64,000 nt of DNA from a gamma proteobacterium HTCC2207. Lineage in GTDB: Bacteria; Pseudomonadota; Gammaproteobacteria; Pseudomonadales; Porticoccaceae. The stretch is from assembly GCA_905182265.1 (NCBI GenBank), contig CAJJAO010000014.1, forward strand, positions 1 to 64,000, given 5' to 3'. Under the pieces are notes generated by a model that worked only from the letters and a program-made list of their open reading frames with translations, made no database searches and had not been told where the DNA came from. The stretch's first letter is position 1, and every line of letters starts with the position of its first letter. The translations under genes were made by a program, and so were the position numbers. This document shows, in pieces, positions 10,325 to 18,227 of this stretch.

Positions 10325-11143
10325 CTTGGCTGGTTGTTGGCATATTTTTGGAGCCGCTGCATATAAGCACGTGTAATGCGATAAACCCTGCATTATCTCA
10401 AGGCTTGTAGAAGCTGGAATGGTGGCTTTCAAGTAGTTGGCCATTTCTATAGGGGACCAATTATCATTTGATCCATGCCATAGGTGGGTAGTGGTATTAC
10501 ATTTGAAAATAGATTCTTTCCAAGGGGTTACATATTGATTGATCTCTCTTATGTATCCCTTCACGTTAAGATTGAAACAATGTGATAGAAGAGGAGTAGC
10601 GTACTCAATAAATTCTGGAGTTCTAGATAGCTCTCTATCTTTACCTGCTGCGCTAGCAAACAACATTTTGAATAATACACTGGGAAGTAGCTTTGCAGGT
10701 AAAGCTTGCCAGTACGATAGTAGAGTAAATACAGCTGAATGTTTCATCGCCAACAAAAATACCATCTTGCCAGCCATTCCATCTAGAAAGTCTGCGGCAT
10801 CAAGTGGCGCGGCGGCTGATATAAGGTGAATAATACGAACACTGCCCTGTAAATAAAGGCTAGTTTCAAGTGCCGCATGACATCCAATGGAAAAACCAAT
10901 TAGATCAACTTGCTCACCATTAGCTTTGTCTAAAATAACGTCTGCCAACTTTTTATAGTAAGCCTGATTCTTTATTGATGAACTAATAGAAAAACGATCA
11001 TAACAAACTATATTTAAATTGTTTTCTTTAGCATACCTGTCAAATATAGAACATTCCTCAGGTGAGCCTGGCACACCGTGAAAATAAATTACGAGATTAC
11101 CTTCTGGATTCCCATACTCTACGAACTTCAATTTACTCTCCAT
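10319..11143 (-). CDS. Cassette-borne alpha/beta hydrolase
   Basis: 274 residues. Oxyanion-hole region IYFHGVPGSPEE near residue 20, nucleophile elbow GFSIG (Ser about residue 84), acid in HGSNDNWSP and the His in GLSHYTCLY near the C-terminus: a complete Ser-Asp-His triad. Substrate unknown; small cytoplasmic hydrolases of this type act on esters, lactones or amides. The ATG lies 9 nt inside the cassette, with no Shine-Dalgarno sequence, and the TAA stop is inside attC 1. The sequence is more A+T-rich than the flanking genes, consistent with acquisition as an integron cassette. Confidence 0.85.
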   Translation of the reverse strand: MESKLKFVEYGNPEGNLVIYFHGVPGSPEECSIFDRYAKENNLNIVCYDRFSISSSIKNQAYYKKLADVILDKANGEQVDLIGFSIGCHAALETSLYLQGSVRIIHLISAAAPLDAADFLDGMAGKMVFLLAMKHSAVFTLLSYWQALPAKLLPSVLFKMLFASAAGKDRELSRTPEFIEYATPLLSHCFNLNVKGYIREINQYVTPWKESIFKCNTTTHLWHGSNDNWSPIEMANYLKATIPASTSLEIMQGLSHYTCLYAAAPKICQQPAKA

Positions 11144-11146
11144 TGG

Positions 11147-11236
11147 GCATAACGCCTTTATAACCGGCAGCCGTGCGCGAAGCGCGCTTTAGGCTGTCCA
11201 GCCACGCAGTGGCGATGGTTGATAAACTTGTTAAAT
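11147..11236 (-). other. attC recombination site 2 (integron cassette)
   Basis: 90 bp on the minus strand from R'' ATTTAAC (11230-11236) to R' GTTATGC (11147-11153). The inner boxes TTTATCAACC and GGTTATAAA pair perfectly except for one extra C, the typical extrahelical base. A GCGCGCTTCGCGC hairpin lies in the centre. R'' is the exact inverse of GTTAAAT in attC 3, which is the start of the cassette that this site ends. Confidence 0.93.
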
Positions 11237-11629
11237 GCTTGCCTCGGCATACTTACCATTTACCTTAAATGTTGCTTCAACTGAGCGAATGGCAGCCCAA
11301 AATATTATTACGGCAAGGATGATATTGTTGCCGCCTTCTGCTTGTATACCCAAACGATTGAGCACGGTCATGTATGTGGCAAAACAAGCAATGACAAATA
11401 GAAATACAGCGGCCACTCGTGAATTCCATTTGAGCATTATTCCAGCCAGCACAGCATATAGCGCTGCATCTATCATTAAGCTTGGGGCAATGAAATAACC
11501 AAGACCTGCTTGGATTACAGCAACGGTGAAAAACCCCTTTGCACAATCATTGATAGTTTTAAGTGCGTCATCTCTAGATTCAATCCTAGCGAACATTCCT
11601 TTCTTCTTTTCTTTCTCATCAGCTTCCAT
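11231..11629 (-). CDS. Cassette-borne four-helix membrane protein, unknown function
   Basis: 132 residues, not recognised. A charged N-terminus (MEADEKEKKKGMFARIESRD) precedes four likely membrane helices, at about residues 33-50, 53-69, 72-90 and 102-118. ATG at 11629 has a strong AAGGAGG 5 nt upstream, unlike the neighbouring leaderless cassette. The TAA stop is inside attC 2. Small polytopic proteins of unknown function are common integron cargo. No catalytic motif is visible. Confidence 0.8.
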   Translation of the reverse strand: MEADEKEKKKGMFARIESRDDALKTINDCAKGFFTVAVIQAGLGYFIAPSLMIDAALYAVLAGIMLKWNSRVAAVFLFVIACFATYMTVLNRLGIQAEGGNNIILAVIIFWAAIRSVEATFKVNGKYAEASI

Positions 11630-11652
11630 GGAGACCTCCTTATTATTTTGAC

Positions 11653-11722
11653 ATTTAACGCTTAAATTTGCGATTCATTGCGAGTGCGCGAGTAATGAAT
11701 CCGCAACATTTTCTGGTTAGGC
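11653..11722 (-). other. attC recombination site 3 (integron cassette)
   Basis: 70 bp on the minus strand from R'' GCCTAAC (11716-11722) to R' GTTAAAT (11653-11659); both match the consensus RYYYAAC/GTTRRRY exactly. The arms GCGGATTCATT and AATGAATCGC pair with an extra base, around the loop CTCGCGCACTCGC. R'' is the exact inverse of GTTAGGC in attC 4. Confidence 0.95.
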
Positions 11723-12541
11723 TTCAATTTCAGCGAACAGTTTGTCATAAGCATTATTCATCCTCGCTATGTTCTCATTTAGAGCATTTACAAATATCTC
11801 TGAATCACCATCATTTTCAAGCTCTCTACGTAACGCAATAGTCATAGGTGGTATTAATGATAGCAAACGGCTATGTTCAGAAATACACTTTTTGGAAAAT
11901 TCAGTATGCAGAGGCTCCAAAGTTAATTTTTCTTTCTCGAGATATTTCGAATTATCTTTGACAATATTCTCTTGAGTATCATAAGTTTTATTTAAATACT
12001 TAAATGTCGCTTGGTCACTTCTACCTTGAAGATTGAATTCCTTCATCATTGATAATATTCGGTTTTTTTCTGCATTAGCGAAACCAATTGTTTCTTGATA
12101 GATTTCAATAGCCTTCTTATGATCTAATAAAACAGCTCTAGATTTTATGAGGTGAAGAAACACTTCTGCCGTTTCTGCTGAATATTTCAAAATTTCAGCA
12201 ACAGAGCTTTCTTTTGCTGCCAAATATGATTTTGCGACTATCCCTCCATGACTTTCCATTTCACGATGTATTTCTTTTTGTGAAAAATCTAAGTTCATTA
12301 GTTTAGGAATAACTCCTAATACATCGGCAAATGAACTTGCGACATTTAGAAATACTTCTTTCTTAAGAGCTAATTTTTGTGCAGACTTAAATTTTTCTTT
12401 CTCATATTCAAGTACAGCTTCTTGCCTTCTTTCGTTCCCTCTATTGGTCAAAAAAACACCAAAAATAGTAAGGCATGATGCAATGACAGCACTCCAAATA
12501 ACATTTGGAACTTTAGCAATCCAGATAATCAACAGCTCCAT
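11717..12541 (-). CDS. Cassette-borne membrane-anchored coiled-coil protein, unknown function
   Basis: 274 residues from ATG 12541, chosen because AAAGGA lies 8 nt upstream; an in-frame TTG at 12577 would begin inside the attC region. One membrane helix sits at about residues 10-32 (VIWSAVIASCLTIFGVFL). The rest is a Lys/Glu-rich, mostly helical cytoplasmic region with probable coiled coils (RRQEAVLEYEKEKFKSAQK and later ENIVKDNSKYLEKEKLTLE). I recognise no domain. The A+T content is clearly higher than in flanking genes. The stop lies in attC 3. Confidence 0.8.
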   Translation of the reverse strand: MELLIIWIAKVPNVIWSAVIASCLTIFGVFLTNRGNERRQEAVLEYEKEKFKSAQKLALKKEVFLNVASSFADVLGVIPKLMNLDFSQKEIHREMESHGGIVAKSYLAAKESSVAEILKYSAETAEVFLHLIKSRAVLLDHKKAIEIYQETIGFANAEKNRILSMMKEFNLQGRSDQATFKYLNKTYDTQENIVKDNSKYLEKEKLTLEPLHTEFSKKCISEHSRLLSLIPPMTIALRRELENDGDSEIFVNALNENIARMNNAYDKLFAEIEA

Positions 12542-12559
12542 AATATAAGTCCTTTTGTT

Positions 12560-12664
12560 GCCTAACGCCGCTAGCAACTGCCGGAATAAGATGGCTTGGC
12601 TTTTTGCGTCTTTTGCAAAAACTAAGACAGCTTATGGAGGTCAGATTGCCTAGCCTTGTTAAGC
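12560..12664 (-). other. attC recombination site 4 (integron cassette)
   Basis: 105 bp on the minus strand from R'' GCTTAAC (12658-12664) to R' GTTAGGC (12560-12566), both consensus. The outer part GGCTAGGCAA faces TTGCTAGCGGC and a long central hairpin has CTTAGTTTTTGC/GCAAAAAG-type pairing. It separates the small acidic-protein cassette from the coiled-coil cassette. Confidence 0.9.
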
Positions 12665-12994
12665 ACTGAACCTCTCCGACAGCGATTTACATTGAGGCAA
12701 CGAAAACTCTTTTGCCCATTTTATTGATTTTTGTACCTCTGGCTCATGGCGCTCCAAAGCCTCTTTTGACCAATATTGCCTAGGTGCACCTATTGGCAAA
12801 TTGTCAATTTCTGAAGCTACTGCGACGAAAGCTATGAAATCCTGATCATCTTCCGGTACTTCAACTTCAAATCGGAGCGACGATAGTTCAATGGCACCTT
12901 CGAGATAGTGAATAGAGCCATCAAGCATTCCTGATGCAAGCTCAGCAACTCTACTTCTTTTTTTCTCGACGTACTCTTCGTGGCTCATTTTCAT
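12659..12994 (-). CDS. Cassette-borne small acidic protein, unknown function
   Basis: 111 residues. I do not recognise a named domain. It has an N-terminal helix with KKRSRVAELASGMLDG, a central acidic segment EVPEDDQDFIAFVAVASEID, then NLPIGAPRQYW and a helical C-terminus. The SEIDNLPIG...R-x-x-W pattern looks conserved-protein-like rather than random. No membrane helix or signal peptide. ATG at 12994, with the first alternative Met two residues in. The stop TAA is inside attC 4, and attC 5 ends 17 nt upstream of the start. Confidence 0.8.
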   Translation of the reverse strand: MKMSHEEYVEKKRSRVAELASGMLDGSIHYLEGAIELSSLRFEVEVPEDDQDFIAFVAVASEIDNLPIGAPRQYWSKEALERHEPEVQKSIKWAKEFSLPQCKSLSERFSA

Positions 12995-13010
12995 AGGGTG
13001 CTCAATATTT

Positions 13011-13077
13011 TTATAACGGGCGGACTGCGAAACAGGCCGTCCAGCACGAAGTGCGATCGTTGATAAACTTGTTATGC
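13011..13077 (-). other. attC recombination site 5 (integron cassette)
   Basis: 67 bp on the minus strand from R'' GCATAAC (13071-13077) to R' GTTATAA (13011-13017). The inner boxes TTTATCAACG and CGTTATAAA pair except for one extra C, as in attC 2. GGACGG/GTCCGCC and a small GCACTTCGTGC hairpin lie inside. It marks the upstream limit of the recognisable array. Confidence 0.85.
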
Positions 13078-13137
13078 CTTTTGTGAAGCATGACTTTCCA
13101 ATTTATCTGCCAATTTATAGTTGGCCTCTGGTTTGGA
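13072..13137 (-). pseudogene. C-terminal remnant of an eroded cassette gene
   Basis: A minus-strand frame of 21 codons (SKPEANYKLADKLESHASQK and a final Ala) ends with its TAA inside the R'' box of attC 5, just as the four intact cassette genes do. Upstream the frame is broken by TAG and TAA codons. This suggests a fifth cassette whose gene has decayed or been cut. The peptide itself matches nothing I can name. Confidence 0.4.
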
Positions 13138-13597
13138 CTACAAGAATTAGCGGGCCACTACATAAGACACTTTAATACGAGAAATCCCCACCTCTTATAT
13201 GAAAATCAGCAATTGATTGAAGCGAGTGCTCTGTACAATTTATAAGATAATTCCAGAGGGTTTTGAGATATAACAATTTTACTAAAAAGACCCATTCCGG
13301 CGATTACCACTCTCTTGATATCCTTGGGAACTCAGCAACGAAAGGTCTATTGATTATTACAAAAATGGGATTAACTCCCCGCGACCAAAATAATATTTCT
13401 GTACACAAGAGAACCAGCAAAATGGCTCAAGTTATGCTCTTGATAATATAATTTTATCCTTGGATTCCCAAAGGCTTAGAGGAAGCTTCTGAGGTAAAGA
13501 GAAGGTTTCTATTGATATAGACATTTGACGGGTCGTCCCCGCCCAGTGACGCTGTTTATGAACAAAGCTTAGTTAAAATATTTGAGTGACTAAGAAT
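13138..13597. other. Gene-free A+T-rich stretch upstream of the cassette array
   Basis: About 460 bp with no convincing gene. One 62-codon plus-strand frame (13263-13451) has no ribosome binding site and an unstructured composition. No integrase gene, attI-like site or strong promoter is visible. It may be decayed cassette DNA. Confidence 0.5.
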
Positions 13598-13840
13598 CTA
13601 AACGTCCAACAACCGCCCAATCTGCGCCGCCGTAAAAGGCCAGTCTTTTTCCCGACCGTCTTCCATGGCAACCACTGGAATACGAATTCCATACTGTGCC
13701 TGTAGTACGGCATCAGTCTGAATATTTACTTCCACTAGCTGCATATCTGCCCCAGTAACTAAGGGGTAGAGTATAGCTTTGGCCTGCTCACAAAGGTGGC
13801 AGTTGGGGCCGGTATAGATTGTGATTTTGCGGCTGCTCAT
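13598..13840 (-). CDS. Glutaredoxin-like (DUF836) thiol-disulfide protein
   Basis: 80 residues. The N-terminus KITIYTGPNCHLCEQAKAIL carries a C-x-x-C redox pair (Cys14 and Cys17 approximately) in the thioredoxin-fold position, and GIRIPVVAM gives the cis-Pro loop. This matches the small glutaredoxin-like DUF836 family. Physiological partner unknown. It starts 12 nt after the threonine-aldolase-like gene, so the two form a probable operon. Confidence 0.88.
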   Translation of the reverse strand: MSSRKITIYTGPNCHLCEQAKAILYPLVTGADMQLVEVNIQTDAVLQAQYGIRIPVVAMEDGREKDWPFTAAQIGRLLDV

Positions 13841-13852
13841 AAGATGACCACC

Positions 13853-14944
13853 TTAAACCAACTCGCGATAATCAAGGCCAGCGCTAACGAAGTGCGTGAA
13901 TATCTCATGGACTTGGGTATTTGAAAGCGCCATTAAATTATCGCCAACGGTGAGCTCAAAATAGGATTCTTGGGGGTTCCCCTTTTCTGCAACAGCAATA
14001 CGATTAAACAACCTGAACCCATACTTAGCTTCTATCTCATCTCGCAGCTTAGTAGCCACCTCGGCTGAAAACGGCAGATAGACATGGACCATATTTACCT
14101 GGGGTTCTTTCGGTAAAAATCGCAACTGGGGAATATCACTTAAGGCCTTAACAAGAGACTGCGCGCGTTGGCGATAGGCCGGCTGCTTGGCTAAGCTCTC
14201 ATCAAACAACATCGCTGCCGAGGCAACCTGCGGCGCGAGGGTAAAAATAGTGCCGCCCGCACGTCTTTGCCATAGCTTGGCCTGAGCGATAAAATCTTCA
14301 GAGCCCAATAACATGGCGCCAGACAATGCGCCTATGCCCTTATAAAAAGACACGTACACAGAATCAAAACCGGCACATATTTCACTGAAATCACGTTCAT
14401 AGAAACACTGGGCTTCCCAAAGTCTGGCGCCATCTAGGTGTAGGCGTAGGCCCTTTTCTTTTGCGGTGACCTTGAGTTCATTGAGTTCTTCCCAACTAGG
14501 CAACTGTCCGCCCGCTTCTCTTATGGGTAACTCCACCAACAGAGCCGCTATATTTTCGTCAATCTGTTTAATGTCCTTGGCTAGCAGGGGTGAATATTTG
14601 GGCCCAACTAAGGTGCCTCGTAAACCGTAAAGGTTCGAGTAAGCATGCTCTTCGTGGATTTCTAAATGGCTGGTTGGGTGCATGGCAAAATGCGGGGAGT
14701 CGGCTTCATCACACCAGATTTTTAGTGCAGCTAGCTGGGCAAGGGTGCCACTGGGCATAAACCTGGCAGTGGGAAAGCCTAGCAATGAGGCAATTTTGGC
14801 CTCGAAATCTTCGATAAGACTGCCGGTGCCATAGTTATCAAACTGGATACTATGCTGTTCGCACCAATCGGCGATTTGGCGCATAAACATCGCAGGATCT
14901 CGTGGGCCACTGCCCGACAATGGCCTGATAGTTTTAGCGATCAC
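13853..14944 (-). CDS. Threonine aldolase-family PLP enzyme
   Basis: 363 residues from a GTG start. A fold-type I PLP enzyme of the beta-eliminating lyase/threonine aldolase family. FMPSGTLAQLAALKIW is the cofactor phosphate loop, LRLHLDGARLWEA gives the PLP-binding Asp, and VSFYKGIGALSGAMLLG carries the Schiff-base Lys (about residue 200). Low-specificity L-threonine aldolases split L-threonine or allo-threonine into glycine and acetaldehyde. Substrate preference cannot be told. It lies 27 nt downstream of rlmL. Confidence 0.88.
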   Translation of the reverse strand: MIAKTIRPLSGSGPRDPAMFMRQIADWCEQHSIQFDNYGTGSLIEDFEAKIASLLGFPTARFMPSGTLAQLAALKIWCDEADSPHFAMHPTSHLEIHEEHAYSNLYGLRGTLVGPKYSPLLAKDIKQIDENIAALLVELPIREAGGQLPSWEELNELKVTAKEKGLRLHLDGARLWEAQCFYERDFSEICAGFDSVYVSFYKGIGALSGAMLLGSEDFIAQAKLWQRRAGGTIFTLAPQVASAAMLFDESLAKQPAYRQRAQSLVKALSDIPQLRFLPKEPQVNMVHVYLPFSAEVATKLRDEIEAKYGFRLFNRIAVAEKGNPQESYFELTVGDNLMALSNTQVHEIFTHFVSAGLDYRELV

Positions 14945-14971
14945 TGGGGATACCTGTGGGTCATTAACTGC

Positions 14972-17149
14972 TTAGCCAAAGTTATCGCGACGAGTAATTA
15001 CCCAGACATTATGAATCCGAGGGTTGCGTTCAAAATCCATGTCTAACGTCTGGGGAGTAATATTCTCGCAGCTAAACTGGCGCTCTGTTAACTCGTCCAT
15101 TTTGAACTTGCGAAAGTTATTCGAGAAAATCAACGTGCCACCTGGGGACAATTTAGCCATGGTTGCACGGATTAAATCACCGTGATCTCTCTGCACGTCA
15201 AGCACTGTATCCATCTTCTTAGAGTTGGAGAACGTGGGTGGGTCGAGGAAGATAACGTCGTACTGTTCGGTCTCAGTTTCTAGCCACTTTAGGCAGTCCG
15301 CCCGCAGCACTTCGTGATGATTAGGGTTTAAGTCATTGAGCTCAAAGTTGCGCCCCGCCCAATCGAGGTAGGTGTTGGACATGTCGATACTGAGGGAGCT
15401 TTTAGCGCCAGCCAGTGCAGCCTGCACAGAGGCAGCTGCGGTATAGCAAAACAGGTTAAGAAAGCTTTTACCCTTTACTATATTGGCAATAATCGAACGC
15501 ACTGGACGGTGATCTAAAAACAGGCCGGTATCCAAATAGTCTGACAGGTTAACTTCAAACTGCGCCCTGCCCTCGTTCACCTCAATAATATCGCTGGCAC
15601 CTTCACTGGTGCGTTCGTACTGGCTATCGCCCTTTTGGCGGCGGCGCTCTTTGTAATGGGTTTTGCCACGATAGTTAATAGAAAATGCTTTTACCGCCTG
15701 TTTGATTTCAGCAAAGCGCTCTCGGGCAACCTTTTCTGAAATGGTATTAGGTGGCGCATATTCTTGCACGTAGACTGACTGATCATAGACATCCACGGCC
15801 ACGGCATATTCAGGAATATCGGCATCATAAAGTCGGTAACAGCTAATATCGGATTTTTTGCGCCAACCGTCTAAGCGACGCTGATTTTTCTTAAGGCGGT
15901 TGAGCACCATAGTGGCGCCTTCGGTCAGCTCCTGAGCTGGTGCAGGCACACTTAAACGCGCGGCAATCTTGGCGGACTTCGAGGTCATGTCCTCGAAGAC
16001 CAATAATTTGCACGGTATAGTCCCGTTGAACAGATTGTACTGTTTGGTGGGCGTTAGGTCGGTTTCACGGCCTAGGTCCACATTGCCGGTAAATACTGCT
16101 GCCTTCCAGCCTTGGAAGTTTTTTTGCAGTACCAGGCCAAGCTTCTGATACAGGGGGATCAGATCATCGATTTCGCCCAGACGCTCGCCATAAGGAGGGT
16201 TGGTGAGCAGCAGACCGTGCTCGGCGGTGGGCTTACCAAACTGGTCTAAGGGCTTGTGGGCCAGACGAATATGGTCATCTAGACCGGCGTTTTCGATATT
16301 CTGGGTGGTGTACTCAAGTACCCGAGGGTTGGCGTCGTAGCCGCGAATATCTAGCTCAAGGTTTTCTAGCCCCTTAACTTTGCGCTCTTGGGCTTCAGCC
16401 ACTAAAGAGTCCCAAAGGGCGGGGTCATGCTGTAGCCAATGATGAAAACCATAGCGCTCGCGTAAAATACCTGGGGCTATATCGGCCACCATCATGGCGC
16501 CTTCGATAATCAAGGTGCCACTACCGCACATGGGGTCAAGCAAAGCGCCACCCTCTGCCGCGATAGCAGGCCAACCGGCACGCAACAGCAGTGCAACGGC
16601 GAGGTTTTCTTTAATCGGTGCACTGCCCTGCCCCGTTCGATAGCCGCGTCGGTGCAAGCTTTCGCCAGAAATATCTAGGGATACAGAAACACGACCTTTG
16701 TGCTGACGCACCTGAATGCGAATATCTGGGTTTTTGGGGTCAACATTGGGACGCTCACCTTCAAGGCGACGAATACGGTCGACCACCGCATCTTTGACTC
16801 GCTGAGAGCCATACATGGTGTTGTCGATAAGGCGCGAGGTACCAATAAAATCAATGGCAATACTCTGGGCCGAAGAAAAGTGCTTCTCCCAAGGAATATC
16901 GTTACATTGTTGATATAGGTCATCTGCCTCGTCGAGCATAAAACTGTGCAGCGGCATTAAAACTCTGTTGGCCAGGCGCGACCAGAGACAGGCGCGATAA
17001 CCAAGTTCTAGGGAGCCCTCAAAGTGCACGGCGGCAACAGTTTCCTTGACGCCAGTGGCCCCAAGGTCTTGTAGTTCAGTGGCAAGCAGCAGCTCCAACC
17101 CCTTTGGGCAGGTGGCTAACCAAGACTGATGATCTGACACAACGCTCAC
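14972..17149 (-). CDS. rlmL: Bifunctional 23S rRNA methyltransferase RlmKL
   Basis: 725 residues from a GTG start. A THUMP domain occupies about residues 45-155. The RlmL half has LDPMCGSGTLIIEGAMM and TNPPYGERLGE, the N-P-P-Y motif for N2 methylation of G2445. The C-terminal RlmK half has NLFCYTAAASVQAA and FLDPPTFSNSK, for N7 methylation of G2069. The two activities are fused as in other gammaproteobacteria. It acts on the peptidyl-transferase region of 23S rRNA during assembly. Confidence 0.96.
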   Translation of the reverse strand: MSVVSDHQSWLATCPKGLELLLATELQDLGATGVKETVAAVHFEGSLELGYRACLWSRLANRVLMPLHSFMLDEADDLYQQCNDIPWEKHFSSAQSIAIDFIGTSRLIDNTMYGSQRVKDAVVDRIRRLEGERPNVDPKNPDIRIQVRQHKGRVSVSLDISGESLHRRGYRTGQGSAPIKENLAVALLLRAGWPAIAAEGGALLDPMCGSGTLIIEGAMMVADIAPGILRERYGFHHWLQHDPALWDSLVAEAQERKVKGLENLELDIRGYDANPRVLEYTTQNIENAGLDDHIRLAHKPLDQFGKPTAEHGLLLTNPPYGERLGEIDDLIPLYQKLGLVLQKNFQGWKAAVFTGNVDLGRETDLTPTKQYNLFNGTIPCKLLVFEDMTSKSAKIAARLSVPAPAQELTEGATMVLNRLKKNQRRLDGWRKKSDISCYRLYDADIPEYAVAVDVYDQSVYVQEYAPPNTISEKVARERFAEIKQAVKAFSINYRGKTHYKERRRQKGDSQYERTSEGASDIIEVNEGRAQFEVNLSDYLDTGLFLDHRPVRSIIANIVKGKSFLNLFCYTAAASVQAALAGAKSSLSIDMSNTYLDWAGRNFELNDLNPNHHEVLRADCLKWLETETEQYDVIFLDPPTFSNSKKMDTVLDVQRDHGDLIRATMAKLSPGGTLIFSNNFRKFKMDELTERQFSCENITPQTLDMDFERNPRIHNVWVITRRDNFG

Positions 17150-17360
17150 AAATATGACCCTTTGATTACTTCTAGGAATAAAGCGCTCTGTTTATAGACA
17201 AACAAAATCTTCGACATAGACGGTAGATTTTGATCAACTGGTACAGGCGCTAAAAGGCGCTCATTCTATCGCTCTTTACAAAACTTTGTTTGATAAAAAC
17301 TGCTCGTAGCAGCTTTTGTTGCTTAAAGGCAGTTTCCTAGATAAACCCTTAGGAGATGAT

Positions 17361-17567
17361 GTGAAAAAACATAAAAGAGATCAAGACCACCGTTCCTTCG
17401 TAAAAGGCTACCAAGCCGCGATTCAACAACGTTCATTGACGACCTGCCCCTATCAAAAAGATTCGATTATGGCGTATCACTGGTCGAGAGGTTGGCGCGA
17501 AGGGCGCGAAGATTACTGGAATGGATTTAATCAGGCTTCTTTCCAGCAAAAAGCTGCGAGCTTGTAG
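17361..17567 (+). CDS. rmf: Ribosome modulation factor
   Basis: 68 residues from the GTG at 17361, which has AGGAGA 5 nt upstream; an in-frame TTG at 17316 lacks one. The sequence VKKHKRDQDHRSFVKGYQAA and CPYQKD...WSRGWREGREDYWNG aligns with E. coli Rmf (55 residues), with a C-terminal extension. Rmf binds the 30S subunit in stationary phase and promotes inactive 100S dimers. It is a single-gene unit with its own downstream terminator. Confidence 0.95.
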   Translation: MKKHKRDQDHRSFVKGYQAAIQQRSLTTCPYQKDSIMAYHWSRGWREGREDYWNGFNQASFQQKAASL

Positions 17568-17700
17568 CTAAAGTATTAAAAGTTACAGCTTAAAGGCATA
17601 GCATTAAATGTATCCCTATTAACGAATGAGCGAAAGCTCAGCTAACAAACTTAAGCGAGAATTTATCTCGCTTCCGGCTCGCATAAAGAACTGAGCCACT

Positions 17701-17739
17701 AAAAAGGCCGCAACTCATGCGAAGTTGCGGCCTTTTTTT
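17701..17739 (+). terminator. Intrinsic terminator after rmf
   Basis: GGCCGCAACT (17706-17715) pairs perfectly with AGTTGCGGCC (17723-17732), followed by seven T residues; A residues on the other side make it bidirectional. The 130 nt between rmf and this site carry two further hairpins, GAGCGAAAGCTC and GCGAGAATTTATCTCGC. Confidence 0.92.
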
Positions 17740-17789
17740 ATGGGGTGGTTCTTAATCTATTTGTGCTGCTGCTTTTGGGCTTGAGTATT

Positions 17790-18227
17790 TTAAGTTTTAC
17801 GCTTTACAGCTTTATTGTTTTCCACAACAAAGTCTGCAGCTGACCTGAGTTTGTCTTTATTTCTAATCACATCAAAGGGGTCTTTCTCGCCATCGCCGGA
17901 TTGCTGTTCTGGGTAATCAGAATACAATTGGTCGTGCTGAATATTAGTACCGCTCTTACCTTGAGTCTTAGCCTGTCTGCTTTTTCGGTCGCGACTATTG
18001 ATTGTGATATACAGAGCGAAACCCAGTATAAAGGCTAGCCACTTAACCAAAAATGACATTCCTAGGTGTTCTGTATCATTATCTAAGTGAGTAAATTCCA
18101 CAAAGTCTGAGTGCAGCGCCGAGACTACCCAAAAATACAAAAACAAAACAGAGGTAGACACAATCATCAGCCTGTAGCGGTTCCATAGGAAACCCAGCGC
18201 CGTTAATCTAAAGATATTTTTAAACAT
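17790..18227 (-). CDS. Unknown membrane protein with two helices
   Basis: 145 residues, not recognised. Two likely membrane helices, at about residues 20-40 (IVSTSVLFLYFWVVSAL) and 62-80 (LAFILGFALYITI), are separated by an acidic loop. A polar, charged C-terminal tail of about 60 residues follows. The ATG directly abuts the stop of the 75-residue gene upstream, so they are co-translated. No catalytic motif is visible. Confidence 0.7.
   Translation of the reverse strand: MFKNIFRLTALGFLWNRYRLMIVSTSVLFLYFWVVSALHSDFVEFTHLDNDTEHLGMSFLVKWLAFILGFALYITINSRDRKSRQAKTQGKSGTNIQHDQLYSDYPEQQSGDGEKDPFDVIRNKDKLRSAADFVVENNKAVKRKT

Noticed and set aside
13263..13451. 62-residue plus-strand frame upstream of the cassette array
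   Set aside because: No ribosome binding site, no protein-like pattern, opposite strand to the cassettes.
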